Assembly: GCA_027068975.1 (NCBI GenBank)
Contig: JALXFN010000045.1
Location: 1-64,000, forward strand
Length of the DNA: 64,000 bases
Direction of reading: 5' to 3'
From: Campylobacteraceae bacterium
GTDB taxonomy: Bacteria > Campylobacterota > Campylobacteria > Campylobacterales > Sulfurovaceae
Shown in pieces: positions 18,584-26,243 of the stretch. Every line of letters begins with the position of its first letter. Within the stretch, counting starts at the first letter, position 1. The translations under genes were made by a program, and so were the position numbers. The notes under the pieces are model-generated. The model made no database searches. It saw nothing but the letters and a program-made list of their open reading frames with translations, and was not told the origin of the DNA.

Positions 18584-19591
18584 ATGAACAAACTACTTAC
18601 GTCAACACTTATTTTAACACTCCCTTTAGTACTTGTGGCAAAGAAGCCCCATGTTTATAAGGAAGCCACTAAAGAGTGTCCTGCATTTAATAATATGAAA
18701 CATAGCTCAAATAGCAATAACATTAAGCTAAAAGTCGGGAAGAAATATAGAATTTTACAGAAGAACAAAGGGCAAATTTTAACGCTTATAGATGGTCAAA
18801 GAGTTGCTCAACGTTGGGTAGATGAGTCTTGTTTTAACGATAGTAGTAGAGCTCTTAAAGAGCCAAAAAAAGTTGCTACTCAAACAACAGCTAGTTTATC
18901 AGAGACTGTGAAAAATTCAAGCATAGGTAAGAAAAAAACAGAATCTTTATCAAAATCTACCTCAAAACAAAATCTTTTAGCTCTCTCTTGGCAAAATGCT
19001 TTTTGTCAAACGCATCAATATAAAAAAGAGTGTAAATCTATGAGTATAAAAGATTTTGGAGCAACACATTTTGTTCTTCATGGTCTTTGGCCTCAACCAC
19101 GCAACAATCAATACTGTAATGTGAGTAAAAGAGAGATTGGTAAAGATAAAAATAAACAATGGAATAAACTCAATAAGTTGGATTTAAATGAAACAGTACG
19201 TAGCAAACTCTCTAAATTTATGCCAGGTTATAGCTCAAACTTACATAAGCATGAGTGGGTGAAACATGGAACATGCTATGGTACAACAGCCAACGAGTAC
19301 TATAATGATGCAATGATACTTTTAACACAAGTTAATGCGTCAGCTTTACAGAAATATTTTAAACTAAATATTGGTAAGACAATCCGACTAAAAGAGGTTC
19401 GTCAAGTAGTAGATAAAGCATTTGGAAAAGGTGCTGGAGAGCATGTAACGATGAACTGTAATAGAGGTCTTATAACGGAGTTATGGTTCCACATAGGTAA
19501 TGGTGCAGATGACTTAGCAGGACTCCTTAAAAAAGGAGAAACTCCTAAGAGTCGTTGTCATAAGGGACGTGTTGACCCTGTAGGATATTAA
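18584..19591 (+). CDS. Secreted ribonuclease T2 family protein
   Basis: A 335-residue exported endoribonuclease. Residues 1-19 are a signal peptide ending LVLVAK. Residues 20-90 form a small N-terminal region with two Cys (C32, C83) that may be an SH3-like or binding module, then a Ser/Lys linker. The RNase T2 domain (about 131-330) has active-site block CAS1, FVLHGLWPQ with H166, and CAS2, KHEWVKHGTCY with H223, E224 and H228. Disulfide cysteines are conserved. The enzyme would cut single-stranded RNA in the periplasm or outside, perhaps for nucleotide scavenging. The start at 18584 is chosen because AAGGAAA precedes it and a signal peptide follows; the frame opens at 18527 without one. Confidence 0.86.
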   Translation: MNKLLTSTLILTLPLVLVAKKPHVYKEATKECPAFNNMKHSSNSNNIKLKVGKKYRILQKNKGQILTLIDGQRVAQRWVDESCFNDSSRALKEPKKVATQTTASLSETVKNSSIGKKKTESLSKSTSKQNLLALSWQNAFCQTHQYKKECKSMSIKDFGATHFVLHGLWPQPRNNQYCNVSKREIGKDKNKQWNKLNKLDLNETVRSKLSKFMPGYSSNLHKHEWVKHGTCYGTTANEYYNDAMILLTQVNASALQKYFKLNIGKTIRLKEVRQVVDKAFGKGAGEHVTMNCNRGLITELWFHIGNGADDLAGLLKKGETPKSRCHKGRVDPVGY

Positions 19592-19610
19592 ATTTCAATG
19601 CCTCTTACTT

Positions 19611-19967
19611 TTATACATAGTAAGGGGTATTATACTTCCAAGAAAAGTAATCTTTCAATTCCTCTTTTTCAACTTTTATTCTCTGCAAGAATGATGGGTT
19701 CCATAATTTGATACTAGAAAATGTTAACGGGGTATGGTTAGTACTTGACTTGTCTTGTTTATCTATAAAAAGTTCTTTTGTGTTGATTTTAGATGGGATT
19801 TTGGAATACAAGTTTGAATAAACACAAACATGTACTCCTTTGTTATCAACCTTTAATACTTTAAAAATACCAAATTTACCTTTATTAGGCATACTGTATA
19901 GCTCACCAGCTTTATATCTTTGTGGTTGGAAACTTGAAGAGATTTTTTTTAATAGTTTTCTGAACAT
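19611..19967 (-). CDS. Hypothetical small protein
   Basis: A 118-residue basic protein that I do not recognise. After a short helix (MFRKLLKKI) it shows alternating strands: GKFGIFKVLKVDNKGVHVCV and a Trp/Phe-rich middle (IKLWNPSFLQRIK). The pattern of a small beta-barrel after 'GELYSMPNKGKFG' slightly resembles Imm26-like or other small SH3-like domains, but this is a weak impression. It converges on RNase T2, with 19 bp between stops. Confidence 0.4.
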   Translation of the reverse strand: MFRKLLKKISSSFQPQRYKAGELYSMPNKGKFGIFKVLKVDNKGVHVCVYSNLYSKIPSKINTKELFIDKQDKSSTNHTPLTFSSIKLWNPSFLQRIKVEKEELKDYFSWKYNTPYYV

Positions 19968-20062
19968 AATTTGTTACTTTCCTATAATTAGTTTAAAAAA
20001 ATTATTATAGGAAAAAGAGATTCCAATATCAATATAAAAAAATATGTAATTTTATTTTTAAG

Positions 20063-21133
20063 TTATGCCTCTTGGGTAACTTTTTTTACATGTGTACGGA
20101 ATGTAGTTAAAGAGATGATTTTTAACTCTATATCACGTCCATGTTCACGCTCACAGTTAGAGATAACAGAGTGAAAGAAATTAACATCGGTATCTTTAGA
20201 ACATATTAGGGTGTCTACCCCATTATCAAGGGCATCAAGTAGAGCTTTTCCTGCTTTTTTATAGGCTAATTCACTGTATGAACTGAGAAGACTTTGTCCA
20301 GCTTTTTTAGTAGACATAGAAAAGTCAATAAAGTTTATATTATTGGCTTTTACTTCTTTTTTTACCTTCTCTTTAATTTCATTTGAGTTTTTATCTCCCA
20401 AATATAGAGCAACATTTGTACCCTCTAAACTCCCTTCTATCTTATGACTCTTTTTTCTTAAAGTTAACTCTGATATTTTATCTATGAATAATTTACGTTC
20501 TTTAAGGTTTAACATGGCTTTTAATTCATTGATTTTCTCACCATGGTCTTCACCTTGAAAGATATTGTTTTCATATTCACAACATCTTATACCATTAAAT
20601 TTATCGTTAATAATTGCTAAAATTTCATCTTTATATTCTGAGCCATCTTCTACAATCATCTTATGAGCCAAAAGTAAAATAGCATCACCAATATACTCAT
20701 GGTTATAGTTAAAGGCTTCAGAAGCATAGTGAACAGGGTAGAGTGTTAAGTAGTAAGCTAAATCTTCTTTACTTGTATTATGTCCTGAAAACAGGGTTCT
20801 ATATTGATGTAAAAAGTCACTATTATTCAGTATTAATCCATTATTAGAACGGTAGGCTAAAGCAGGTTCAATCGTAAGTTCATTTCCTAACTCTTTAACA
20901 ACATCAGATACTTTTTCTTCTCCTGTAACCATGAGTTGGTTTACTCTAAAAAGCAGGTCTTTATCTGGGTATGAAAAATCAGAGTTTTTCTTCTTGATGA
21001 GTTTAAGAATATCTACGAGTTTTGTATTATTATCGACTGTAAATGAAAAATTCTTGTAGTAAGGGAGGTAGTCAGTTTTCGAGTTAAAGAAAAAAGCTTT
21101 AATATCTATCTCTAATAAGTTTTTAAATGGCAT
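20063..21133 (-). CDS. DUF5644-like Campylobacterota protein
   Basis: A 356-residue soluble protein. The opening, LLEIDIKAFFFNSKTDYLPYYKNF (residues 6-29 region), followed by a predicted ubiquitin/ferredoxin-like fold (about 5-95) with FSYPDKDLLFRVNQ, resembles proteins annotated with DUF5644 in Campylobacterota, some of which carry an HdrB-like C-terminal part. A CC pair occurs in GIRCCEYEN, and a C in LICSKDTDVNFF, but the full CCG motif of HdrB is not visible. The C-terminal portion has a Rossmann-like run (NVALYLGDKN, FIDFSMST, TLICSKDTD). A redox role is possible but unproven. The gene is isolated, with no clear partners. Confidence 0.5.
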   Translation of the reverse strand: MPFKNLLEIDIKAFFFNSKTDYLPYYKNFSFTVDNNTKLVDILKLIKKKNSDFSYPDKDLLFRVNQLMVTGEEKVSDVVKELGNELTIEPALAYRSNNGLILNNSDFLHQYRTLFSGHNTSKEDLAYYLTLYPVHYASEAFNYNHEYIGDAILLLAHKMIVEDGSEYKDEILAIINDKFNGIRCCEYENNIFQGEDHGEKINELKAMLNLKERKLFIDKISELTLRKKSHKIEGSLEGTNVALYLGDKNSNEIKEKVKKEVKANNINFIDFSMSTKKAGQSLLSSYSELAYKKAGKALLDALDNGVDTLICSKDTDVNFFHSVISNCEREHGRDIELKIISLTTFRTHVKKVTQEA

Positions 21134-21318
21134 GGTCAGATACTCCTAACAAATATAATAGTACTAATATATCCACCTTATGGTTAAAATAGAGAATATG
21201 AAAGGAAAAATTATTCGCAAAAGTTTTTATATGTGTAATATAAAAGTTAAACACTTCTACATTTAGTTTTAAATGCTAAAATAAATTTTATATTTAATAC
21301 TTTATATTAGGAACGAAA

Positions 21319-21912
21319 ATGACCATATACGATTTAAAACCAAAATTTCAAGCTCTTTTAAGACCAATAGTTCGGCTTTTAGCCAATAAAGGGGTGACTC
21401 CAAACCAAGTAACTATGTTTGCTATGCTTCTCTCCATTTGGGTAGGTGTAATGATTATTTTAACTCATGGAGCCAAGGTGATTCTTCTATTTGTTCCCAT
21501 TTTTATGTTTGTGCGTATGGCACTCAATGCCATTGATGGACTTTTAGCCAAAGAGCATAACATGAAGACCAAACGGGGTGCGATGTTTAATGAAATGAGT
21601 GATGTTATTGCTGATGTAGCTCTTTTTTTACCCTTTGCATTTATATCAGGGATGAACCCTATTTTAGTAGTACTTTTTACCATTATAGGTATTTTAAATG
21701 AGATGGCAGGGGTTGTTGCTCAAACACTCAATGGTGAACGCCGATATGATGGACCAATGGGTAAGAGTGACCGTGTTTTTGTGATGGGACTTATGGCTTT
21801 ACTTCTTGGTTTAGGTCTTCAAGTCGATATTTGGGCAGATGTATTGTTAGAAGTATCTATCTTTTTAGGTGTAGTATCAACCTATAATCGAGCGATGAAA
21901 GGTTCCATCTAA
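21319..21912 (+). CDS. CDP-alcohol phosphatidyltransferase (YnbA-like, variant motif)
   Basis: A 197-residue integral membrane enzyme with about six hydrophobic segments. The family motif is D-x2-D-G-x2-A-R-x8-G-x3-D-x3-D; here it reads N70-x2-D73-G-x2-A77-K78-x8-G87-x3-N91-x3-D95. The first and third aspartates are Asn and the Arg is Lys, while the catalytic fourth Asp is kept. Size, and the coupled CdsA-like gene starting on the last base of its stop codon, match E. coli YnbA-YnbB, a pair thought to make an unidentified phospholipid. The product would transfer a phosphatidyl group from CDP-diacylglycerol, or another CDP-linked group, to an alcohol. The motif changes could alter metal use or abolish activity. 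Confidence 0.75.
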   Translation: MTIYDLKPKFQALLRPIVRLLANKGVTPNQVTMFAMLLSIWVGVMIILTHGAKVILLFVPIFMFVRMALNAIDGLLAKEHNMKTKRGAMFNEMSDVIADVALFLPFAFISGMNPILVVLFTIIGILNEMAGVVAQTLNGERRYDGPMGKSDRVFVMGLMALLLGLGLQVDIWADVLLEVSIFLGVVSTYNRAMKGSI

Positions 21913-22808
21913 TGAGTGCTTCAACGCTAACTCTCTATCTGCTAATGGCTATTTTGTCCGTTGCTACGGTAATAATTTATTTTGAGTTTTCAACAAAAGA
22001 GCTAAAAGAGAGGGTCAATTCATGGTGGTATATTTTAGTTTTCTTTAGCGTTGGTATTATGCTAAATACTACACTTGCCATGTTCTTCTTTGGCTTTTTG
22101 AGCTTTTTGGCACTTAAGGAGTATTTTACCCTTATTCCCTCACGCTTAACCGACCGACGTGTCATGTTTTATGCCTATTTGGCGATTCCTTTTCAGTACT
22201 ATTTTGCTGGAATCTCATGGTATGGTATGTTTATTATTTGGATTCCTGTCTACCTCTTTTTACTGCTTCCTTTTAGGCAAGTACTCATAGGTGATACCAA
22301 AGGTTTTTTAGAGAACACAGCACGAGTACAATGGGGCTTGATGATGTTTGTTTTTGGTCTAAGCCACTTAGCTTACATGCTGACCTTACCTGAAGTAAAT
22401 GGAGCCTCTGGAAAAGAGTTGGTACTCTACTTGGTACTGCTTACAGCCTTTAATGACGTACTCCAATACCTCTGGGGAAAGAGCTTTGGAAAGCACAAAA
22501 TTATCCCAAAAGTTAGCCCAAACAAAACAGTTGAGGGGTTTGTAGGAGCATTTTTTAGCATTATGATTTTGGCATTTCTATTTTCTTACTTAACACCATT
22601 TACTTGGTACGAAGCATTGGGTGCAGGGGTAATCATTTCAGCCTTTGGTTTTGTAGGTGACGTGGTCATCTCGATGATAAAACGAGATATTGGTGTAAAA
22701 GACTCAGGTAATCTCATTCCAGGGCATGGTGGAGTGTTAGACAGGGTCGACAGCTTGGTCTATACGGCTCCTCTGTTTTTTCATTATGTTTATTGTTTGT
22801 ATTATTAA
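21912..22808 (+). CDS. CdsA-like phosphatidate cytidylyltransferase paralogue (YnbB-like)
   Basis: A 298-residue polytopic membrane protein with about eight segments. The C-terminal CDP-diglyceride synthetase signature is clear: GDVVISMIKRDIGVKDSGN then LIPGHGGVLDRVDSL (about 256-290). N-terminal length and spacing match E. coli YnbB (also 298 residues) rather than the shorter housekeeping CdsA. It would make CDP-diacylglycerol or a related activated lipid for the partner transferase encoded immediately upstream, whose stop overlaps this start (TAATG). The pair stands alone, without the YnbC/YnbD partners of E. coli. Confidence 0.85.
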   Translation: MSASTLTLYLLMAILSVATVIIYFEFSTKELKERVNSWWYILVFFSVGIMLNTTLAMFFFGFLSFLALKEYFTLIPSRLTDRRVMFYAYLAIPFQYYFAGISWYGMFIIWIPVYLFLLLPFRQVLIGDTKGFLENTARVQWGLMMFVFGLSHLAYMLTLPEVNGASGKELVLYLVLLTAFNDVLQYLWGKSFGKHKIIPKVSPNKTVEGFVGAFFSIMILAFLFSYLTPFTWYEALGAGVIISAFGFVGDVVISMIKRDIGVKDSGNLIPGHGGVLDRVDSLVYTAPLFFHYVYCLYY

Positions 22809-23104
22809 GTTATAAATTATATTATTATAATCTATCTTATAATAAGGAAGATTATAATGTTCCCTCATTTTACAAATCTAGTTTTTAAATTCTCATTTGG
22901 GTAACAAAAATATAATAAAATTATTTACTCCAATATCGATGAAAGCATGATAAACATAGCTCTTATTTGGTGCTTAGTAAAGAGGATTATTTGGGTGTGT
23001 AATCAACCGTAGGGTGCGATTGCTATCGCAGCACAAAACTAAACTAAGGCAATAAAAAATACGAGTTATGATATAATCGTAAATAAAACCAATGGAGGTA
23101 TATT
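22809..23104. other. Intergenic stretch with one REP-like hairpin
   Basis: About 300 bp without a gene. It is AT-rich. A 15-codon reading frame preceded by AAGGAAG (22857-22904) has no recognisable product and is not called. The only structured part is the REP-like hairpin at 23009-23034. A good ribosome-binding site (GGAGG) lies at the right end for the antitoxin gene. Confidence 0.6.
23009..23034 (+). repeat. REP-like element (GTAGGGTGCGAT type)
   Basis: GTAGG followed by GTGCGAT-TGCT-ATCGCA(G)CAC, a strong hairpin with a four-base loop. The same stem, loop and head occur on the opposite strand at 54582-54605, where the stem is perfect. It lies upstream of the vapBC-type pair. Confidence 0.6.
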
Positions 23105-23332
23105 ATGAATATGCAAACCATACAACTAAATATTAGCAATGATATTTTCGATAAGGTAATGTCATTTTTAGAGATTTTACCTAAAAATAAAATCGTTATA
23201 GTTCGAGATAATAACTCTAAAAAGCCTCAAAGTAAAAAAGAGTCATTAGGAGATTTTTTTCAATCTTCTCCATTAGTTGGGCTTGATTTGAGTAGAAGCT
23301 CAGAGGTCTATCAAGGTAGGATAGAGTTTTGA
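23105..23332 (+). CDS. Antitoxin of a VapBC-type pair
   Basis: A 75-residue protein with an N-terminal strand-helix (MQTIQLNISNDIFDKVMSFLEIL, residues 3-25 region) and a disordered C-terminal tail (SPLVGLDLSRSSEVYQGRIEF region). This layout is that of small antitoxins whose tail wraps around the toxin. GGAGG is placed about seven bases before the ATG. Its stop TGA overlaps the TTG start of the PIN toxin gene, as is usual for such operons. The antitoxin would bind its own promoter and the toxin. The precise antitoxin family is not certain. Confidence 0.72.
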   Translation: MNMQTIQLNISNDIFDKVMSFLEILPKNKIVIVRDNNSKKPQSKKESLGDFFQSSPLVGLDLSRSSEVYQGRIEF

Positions 23333-23754
23333 AATATTTGCTAGATACCAATATAATCTCTGAATTTGTTTCTAAAAAGCCAAATCAAAAAGTTTTAGAT
23401 TATGTAAATTCGCTTGATGAAAACGATGTGTATCTCTCTGTGATTACTATTGGAGAGATTCGTTTTGGGATTGAAAAATTGGATGAAGAACAGCAATTTA
23501 AAAAAATCAAAATATTATCAGATTGGTTGGATAATGACCTTATGCAACGCTTTGAGGGTCGTATAGTTGATATTGATAAACAGACCATGCTACAATGGGG
23601 AGAGATAAATGGACAACTTCAAAAGATAGGAAGACCAATGCCTATTATGGACTCTTTGATTGCTTCAACTTGTGTGGCAAATGGGTTTGTTTTGATTACA
23701 AGAAATACTAAGGATTTTTATAGTTTTGAGATGGAGATGATTAATCCGTTTTAG
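23329..23754 (+). CDS. vapC: VapC-like PIN-domain toxin
   Basis: A 141-residue PIN-domain ribonuclease. The four acidic residues expected at the active site are visible: D6 in LLDTNIIS, E43 in ITIGEIRFG, D108 in PIMDSLIA and D129 in TRNTKDF. VapC toxins cut tRNA or rRNA to halt growth. The start is TTG at 23329, inside the antitoxin stop, so the pair is translationally coupled. The FitB-like ending is typical. Immediately downstream lie a REP-like hairpin and a REPIN-like mobile element. Confidence 0.9.
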   Translation: MKYLLDTNIISEFVSKKPNQKVLDYVNSLDENDVYLSVITIGEIRFGIEKLDEEQQFKKIKILSDWLDNDLMQRFEGRIVDIDKQTMLQWGEINGQLQKIGRPMPIMDSLIASTCVANGFVLITRNTKDFYSFEMEMINPF

Positions 23755-23791
23755 TATTTGATTCTTGTATTAGTATCTCAATAAATTTCCC

Positions 23792-23815
23792 GTAGGGTGC
23801 TGTTTTCAACGCACC
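23792..23815 (+). repeat. REP-like element (GTAGGGTGC type)
   Basis: GTAG head followed by GGTGC, a loop of about ten to thirteen bases, and GCACC. It shares the GTAGGGTGC opening with the copies at 23009 and 54582 but has a different, weaker stem. It follows the vapC stop by 37 bp. Confidence 0.5.
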
Positions 23816-23890
23816 ATTAATGTAAATCTGCATAAAATAAACTTTCGCCGAAAGGCTTAAAATCTTCGCTATAATATATTTAACAATTTG

Positions 23891-24030
23891 AGGCATCCTT
23901 CATAGGTAGTTTACACTTTTGCATATTGAGTGTTTTAGGGGTATGGATTTTAGTCCATGAATTAGACAACAGCGACTAAAGTCACTGCCCCTAAAATGTA
24001 AACTACTTTTAGCTAGTTATGAAGGATGCC
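23891..24030. mobile_element. REPIN-like MITE with terminal inverted repeats and 7-bp duplication
   Basis: A 140-bp non-coding element made of nested inverted repeats: outer arms GGCATCCTTCATA (23892-23904) and its complement (24018-24030), middle arms GTAGTTTACA (23906-23915 and 23997-24006), and inner arms TTTTAGGGG (23933-23941 and 23988-23996). Between the inner arms are two separate hairpins, ATGGA...TCCAT and CAGCGACT..AGTCACTG. It is flanked by a direct repeat CAATTTG (23884-23890 and 24031-24037), which looks like a target-site duplication. Two inverted REP-like units inside one unit is the REPIN pattern. No transposase is encoded, so it must be moved in trans. Confidence 0.65.
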
Positions 24031-24063
24031 CAATTTGGAATCTATTTTCAAGTATAATCTCTC

Positions 24064-24690
24064 ATGATAAATCAAGAACGTAAACAACGTATAGAAGAAA
24101 TTTTAATGCAAAAACAACCAACCTTACAAGTGATGCTGGACAACGTCTCAAATTCTCAAAATATCTCTGCTATTATTCGCTCTTGTGATGGAGTGGGGGT
24201 TTTGAACTTGTATTATAGTACAGTAGACAACTTAGATTTGCGTATACATAAGACCATTACTCAGGGGACGCATCGTTGGATTAACCGTGAACGGGTTGAG
24301 TTTGATGATAGAGTTGATTTTTTGAAGAAGAAGAAAGAAGAGGGCTTTCAAGTGGTGGTTACCCATCTTGGTGAAGAGTTTGTTTCCTTTTCTAAGGTGG
24401 ACTATAGTAAACCTACCATGTTGGTGATGGGAAATGAACATGAAGGCATAAGTGAAGAAGTGTTGGCTGTGGCTGATGTGAACATTATTATACCCATGAG
24501 AGGCATGGCTCAAAGTTTAAATGTCTCTGTGGCTACTGCCTTGATACTTTACGAAGCAGGGCGACAACGTGATGAAGCTAAGATGTATGATGAAGCTCAA
24601 ATTTCAATAGAGCATAGAGAAAAAATTATGGAAGATTGGATTTATAGGGATGTGATACGGAATCGGAGTAAGGGGAGAATTTTTTATTAA
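24064..24690 (+). CDS. trmH: tRNA (guanosine-2'-O-)-methyltransferase TrmH
   Basis: A 208-residue SpoU-class (SPOUT) methyltransferase. Motif 1 is DNVSNSQNISAIIRSCDGVG (21-40), motif 2 VMGNEHEGIS with the SAM-binding knot, and motif 3 IPMRGMAQSLNVSVATALILYEAGRQR. This set is that of TrmH, which methylates the ribose of G18 in the D-loop of tRNAs. A C-terminal helix follows, as in TrmH. It lies downstream of the REPIN-like element and converges on the M48 peptidase gene, with a perfect hairpin between them. Confidence 0.88.
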   Translation: MINQERKQRIEEILMQKQPTLQVMLDNVSNSQNISAIIRSCDGVGVLNLYYSTVDNLDLRIHKTITQGTHRWINRERVEFDDRVDFLKKKKEEGFQVVVTHLGEEFVSFSKVDYSKPTMLVMGNEHEGISEEVLAVADVNIIIPMRGMAQSLNVSVATALILYEAGRQRDEAKMYDEAQISIEHREKIMEDWIYRDVIRNRSKGRIFY

Positions 24691-24695
24691 AAATG

Positions 24696-24719
24696 TGTGT
24701 GGATTTGATAATCCACACA
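24696..24719. terminator. Bidirectional terminator-like hairpin between trmH and M48 gene
   Basis: A perfect 10-bp stem TGTGTGGATT/AATCCACACA with a TGAT loop lies between two convergent stops. On the minus strand it is followed by a T-rich run (CATTTTTAATAAAA), which fits an intrinsic terminator for the M48 gene; on the plus strand the tail is poorer in T. Confidence 0.65.
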
Positions 24720-24726
24720 ATAAAAA

Positions 24727-25524
24727 TTAATGTCTATTAGCATTATAAATAGGCATTACTTTTGGAAGTAATGATTTGATTTTTTGAATACGGTTGGCAG
24801 GTGCAGGGTGAGTCGATAGGTACTCTGGTGGTGTTCGTCCATCTTTAGCAAATTTTTCCCAAAAAGTTAAGGCTGATTGTGGATTGTACCCAGCTTTTGC
24901 CATAAGCACTAAACCAATATGGTCAGCTTCATACTCTTGTGTTCGTGAGTGAGGTAGGGCGATTCCTAGTTGAGTACCTATACCAAATGCCTGCATAACA
25001 GCTGCTGTATTTTGTGGGTTACCACGTCCTTGCATAACTGAAGCTAAAACTTGACCTCCCATTTGAGTAAGTTGTGAATTACTCATACGTTCAGCTCCAT
25101 GTCTTGCTAAGGCATGACCAATCTCATGACCCATAACAGCTGCTAATTCAGCATCGTTTGCTGCATATTTAAAGAGTCCTGTATAGACAAATACTTTTCC
25201 TCCAGGGAGACAAAAAGCATTGGCTTGTTCATCATCTTCAATGACAAAAAATTCCCAAGTAAAGCTCTTAGCTATAGGATATTGATTTGTTGCAACGGTT
25301 GCAATACGTTTTCCTATACGCTGAACCATGGCATTTTTTTGTGGGTCTGAGCTTACTTTCTCTTTTTTTAGAATCTCCTGAGCACTTTGGAATCCTAACT
25401 GTAACTCTTGACTAGGGTTAATCATGATGAGTTGATTTCTACCTGTTATGGGTGCTTTAGAACATCCTATGAATAAAAGTGCTAAAATAGCACTCAATAT
25501 TATTTTTTTAAAAGTTTTTGACAT
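24727..25524 (-). CDS. M48-family metalloprotease lipoprotein
   Basis: A 265-residue lipoprotein with a hydrophobic signal and lipobox LFIGC (C21). The M48 catalytic zinc motif HEIGH is at 133-137, with the third ligand E199 in QEYEADHIG. LoiP and BepA of E. coli share this plan: periplasmic zinc peptidases that clear misfolded outer-membrane proteins. The mature part has PGGKVFVYTGLF and ELAAVMGHEIGHALARH, as in that family. No TPR domain follows, so it is closer to LoiP than to BepA. It converges on trmH. Confidence 0.87.
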   Translation of the reverse strand: MSKTFKKIILSAILALLFIGCSKAPITGRNQLIMINPSQELQLGFQSAQEILKKEKVSSDPQKNAMVQRIGKRIATVATNQYPIAKSFTWEFFVIEDDEQANAFCLPGGKVFVYTGLFKYAANDAELAAVMGHEIGHALARHGAERMSNSQLTQMGGQVLASVMQGRGNPQNTAAVMQAFGIGTQLGIALPHSRTQEYEADHIGLVLMAKAGYNPQSALTFWEKFAKDGRTPPEYLSTHPAPANRIQKIKSLLPKVMPIYNANRH

Positions 25525-25590
25525 GATTCTCCTTCATTTGTAATAGAATCATTATATCAAAGATAATTAAAAATAAAAAGAGGAGAGTAT

Positions 25591-26085
25591 ATGTTTAACA
25601 TTGTCTTAGTAGAACCACAAATACCACCAAATACAGGAACCATAGGTCGCTTATGTGTAAATTTAGATGCAACTTTACACCTTATAAAACCATTGGGTTT
25701 TGATATAGATGATAAAGCAGTAACTCGTGCAGGTCTTGATTATTGGAAAGATTTAGACTTAATAATTTGGGAGAGTTTTGATGAGTTTTTAGAAGCACAT
25801 CCTATTGATGAACATTGTCACTTGGCAACAACAAAAACAGATAAACTTTACTTTGACGCAGCATTTAAAAAAGGAGACTATATTCTTTTTGGTTCAGAAA
25901 CTAAAGGTATACGGGAAGATATTTTATTGGAAAATAAAGAGCAGTGTATTACTATTCCTATGGGAGGTAAAGGACGTAGTTTAAACTTGGGTGTTGCTGT
26001 TGGAGTAGTCACTTATGAAGCATTGCGTCAAAACTATGATGGCTTTGAGAAGATTACCATTCCCAATACATTGGAGGAGGCATAA
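25591..26085 (+). CDS. trmL: tRNA (cytidine34/uridine34-2'-O)-methyltransferase TrmL
   Basis: A 164-residue minimal SPOUT methyltransferase. The opening MFNIVLVEPQIPPNTGTIGR and the knot region TIPMGGKGRSLNLGVAVGVVTYEALRQ are diagnostic of TrmL (YibK), which methylates the wobble ribose of two leucine tRNAs. The length is typical. GAGGAG precedes the ATG. Its TAA overlaps the ATG of a 49-residue membrane protein as TAATG. Confidence 0.92.
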   Translation: MFNIVLVEPQIPPNTGTIGRLCVNLDATLHLIKPLGFDIDDKAVTRAGLDYWKDLDLIIWESFDEFLEAHPIDEHCHLATTKTDKLYFDAAFKKGDYILFGSETKGIREDILLENKEQCITIPMGGKGRSLNLGVAVGVVTYEALRQNYDGFEKITIPNTLEEA

Positions 26086-26234
26086 TGGCTATAGGAGATA
26101 TATTATATATTATGGCAGCACTACTTTTTTCTTATATGACATTTGTGATTATCAGAGGTAATTTTCAGCGTAAGTTTGATGAGGAAGGTAATCGTTTAGA
26201 TTTAAAAGATAAAGATAAAGATAAAAAAGAGTAG
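26085..26234 (+). CDS. Small single-span membrane protein (49 aa)
   Basis: A 49-residue frame starting on the last base of the trmL stop (TAATG), with GGAGGAGG ending four bases before the ATG. The product has one hydrophobic helix (about residues 4-24, with LLFSYMTFVII) and a charged tail ending in repeated Asp-Lys. It is short, but the coupling, ribosome-binding site and clear membrane helix support it as a real gene. I do not know its function. It converges on the PAS gene. Confidence 0.6.
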   Translation: MAIGDILYIMAALLFSYMTFVIIRGNFQRKFDEEGNRLDLKDKDKDKKE

Positions 26235-26243
26235 TTCTCTTTT

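Larger units (their letters stand above)
23755..24063. other. Intergenic stretch filled by repeats
   Basis: 309 bp with no gene. It holds a REP-like hairpin (23792-23815) and a 140-bp nested palindromic element (23891-24030) with flanking direct repeats. What remains is short AT-rich sequence, including the upstream region of trmH. Confidence 0.7.

Noticed and set aside
22857-22904. 15-codon reading frame with AAGGAAG
   Set aside because: Too short, no recognisable product and no context as a leader.
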